Part shown: positions 5,333-5,371 of the stretch, one piece after another | How the letters are laid out: every line of letters begins with the position of its first letter | Position numbering within the stretch: the first letter of the stretch is position 1 | Program-made: the position numbers and the translations under genes | The notes under the pieces: generated by a model | The model's input: the letters and a program-made list of their open reading frames with translations, nothing else | What the model was told of the DNA's origin: nothing | The model's database searches: none | DNA from: Oscillospiraceae bacterium | Lineage (GTDB): Bacteria; Bacillota; Clostridia; Oscillospirales; Acutalibacteraceae | DNA: 5,371 bases | Assembly (NCBI GenBank): GCA_009786735.1 | Contig: WQRM01000111.1 | Span: 1 to 5,371, forward strand | Direction: 5' to 3'

Positions 5333-5371
5333 GAAAACAAAGCGCGAATCGGCGCTGCGTGGTGCATGGCT
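5319..5371 (+). CDS. Start of an unidentified protein, truncated by the window end
   Basis: ATG 5319 has a strong GGAGG (5308-5312) 6 nt upstream and overlaps the 3' end of the RnfD-like gene by 14 nt in another frame, so co-translation is likely. Only 17 complete codons are visible. They read MPKNKKTKRESALRGAW, a strongly basic start such as often precedes a first membrane helix with its N-terminus inside the cell. The product cannot be identified. By context it could be a partner redox subunit (FMN-binding or iron-sulfur protein), but nothing in the visible residues proves it. Confidence 0.7.
   Translation, partial: MPKNKKTKRESALRGAW

Overview
This window looks like a GC-rich chromosomal segment of an anaerobic Bacillota bacterium, most likely class Clostridia (Oscillospirales-like). 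The reasons are a MecA-type ClpC adaptor, a short archaeal/Thermotoga-type S-adenosylhomocysteine hydrolase (SAHH), an RnfD-family membrane protein, AGGAG-type ribosome binding sites and sigma-A type promoters. The assignment rests on gene content and my recognition of protein families, not on a search.

Left part (about 1-3262, + strand): a compact three-gene operon. A near-consensus promoter lies directly against the first start codon. It drives an MTA/SAH deaminase (mtaD), the SAH hydrolase (ahcY) and ribulose-phosphate 3-epimerase (rpe). The genes overlap by 4 and 11 nt, which implies translational coupling. Together they read as recycling of the S-adenosylhomocysteine left by methyltransferases. 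The order suggests that SAH may be deaminated to S-inosylhomocysteine before cleavage. Rpe may take part in returning the freed ribose to the pentose phosphate pathway.

Middle (about 3225-3403): a convergent rpe/mecA junction of about 140 noncoding bases, packed with inverted and direct repeats. There is an A/T-rich inverted repeat that also encodes the last residues of Rpe, a 23-nt direct repeat in two copies 70 nt apart, a 19-nt GC palindrome between them, and two more inverted repeats. It looks like a mosaic of interspersed repeat elements. I see no classical terminator with a U-tract.

Right part (3404-5371): mecA on the - strand, with its own promoter and a leader of about 76 nt that folds into two adjacent hairpins. 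It diverges from a + strand gene for an RnfD/NqrB-like membrane protein of about ten predicted helices. The position where the covalently flavinylated threonine normally lies does not seem to hold one. A further gene starts inside the 3' end of the RnfD-like gene and runs off the window, so this is the start of a second operon, probably membrane redox.

The most interesting points are the likely leaderless mtaD transcript, the deaminase/hydrolase pairing, the repeat-derived tail of Rpe, the structured mecA leader, and the atypical RnfD-like protein. No RNA gene, CRISPR array or transposase was seen.
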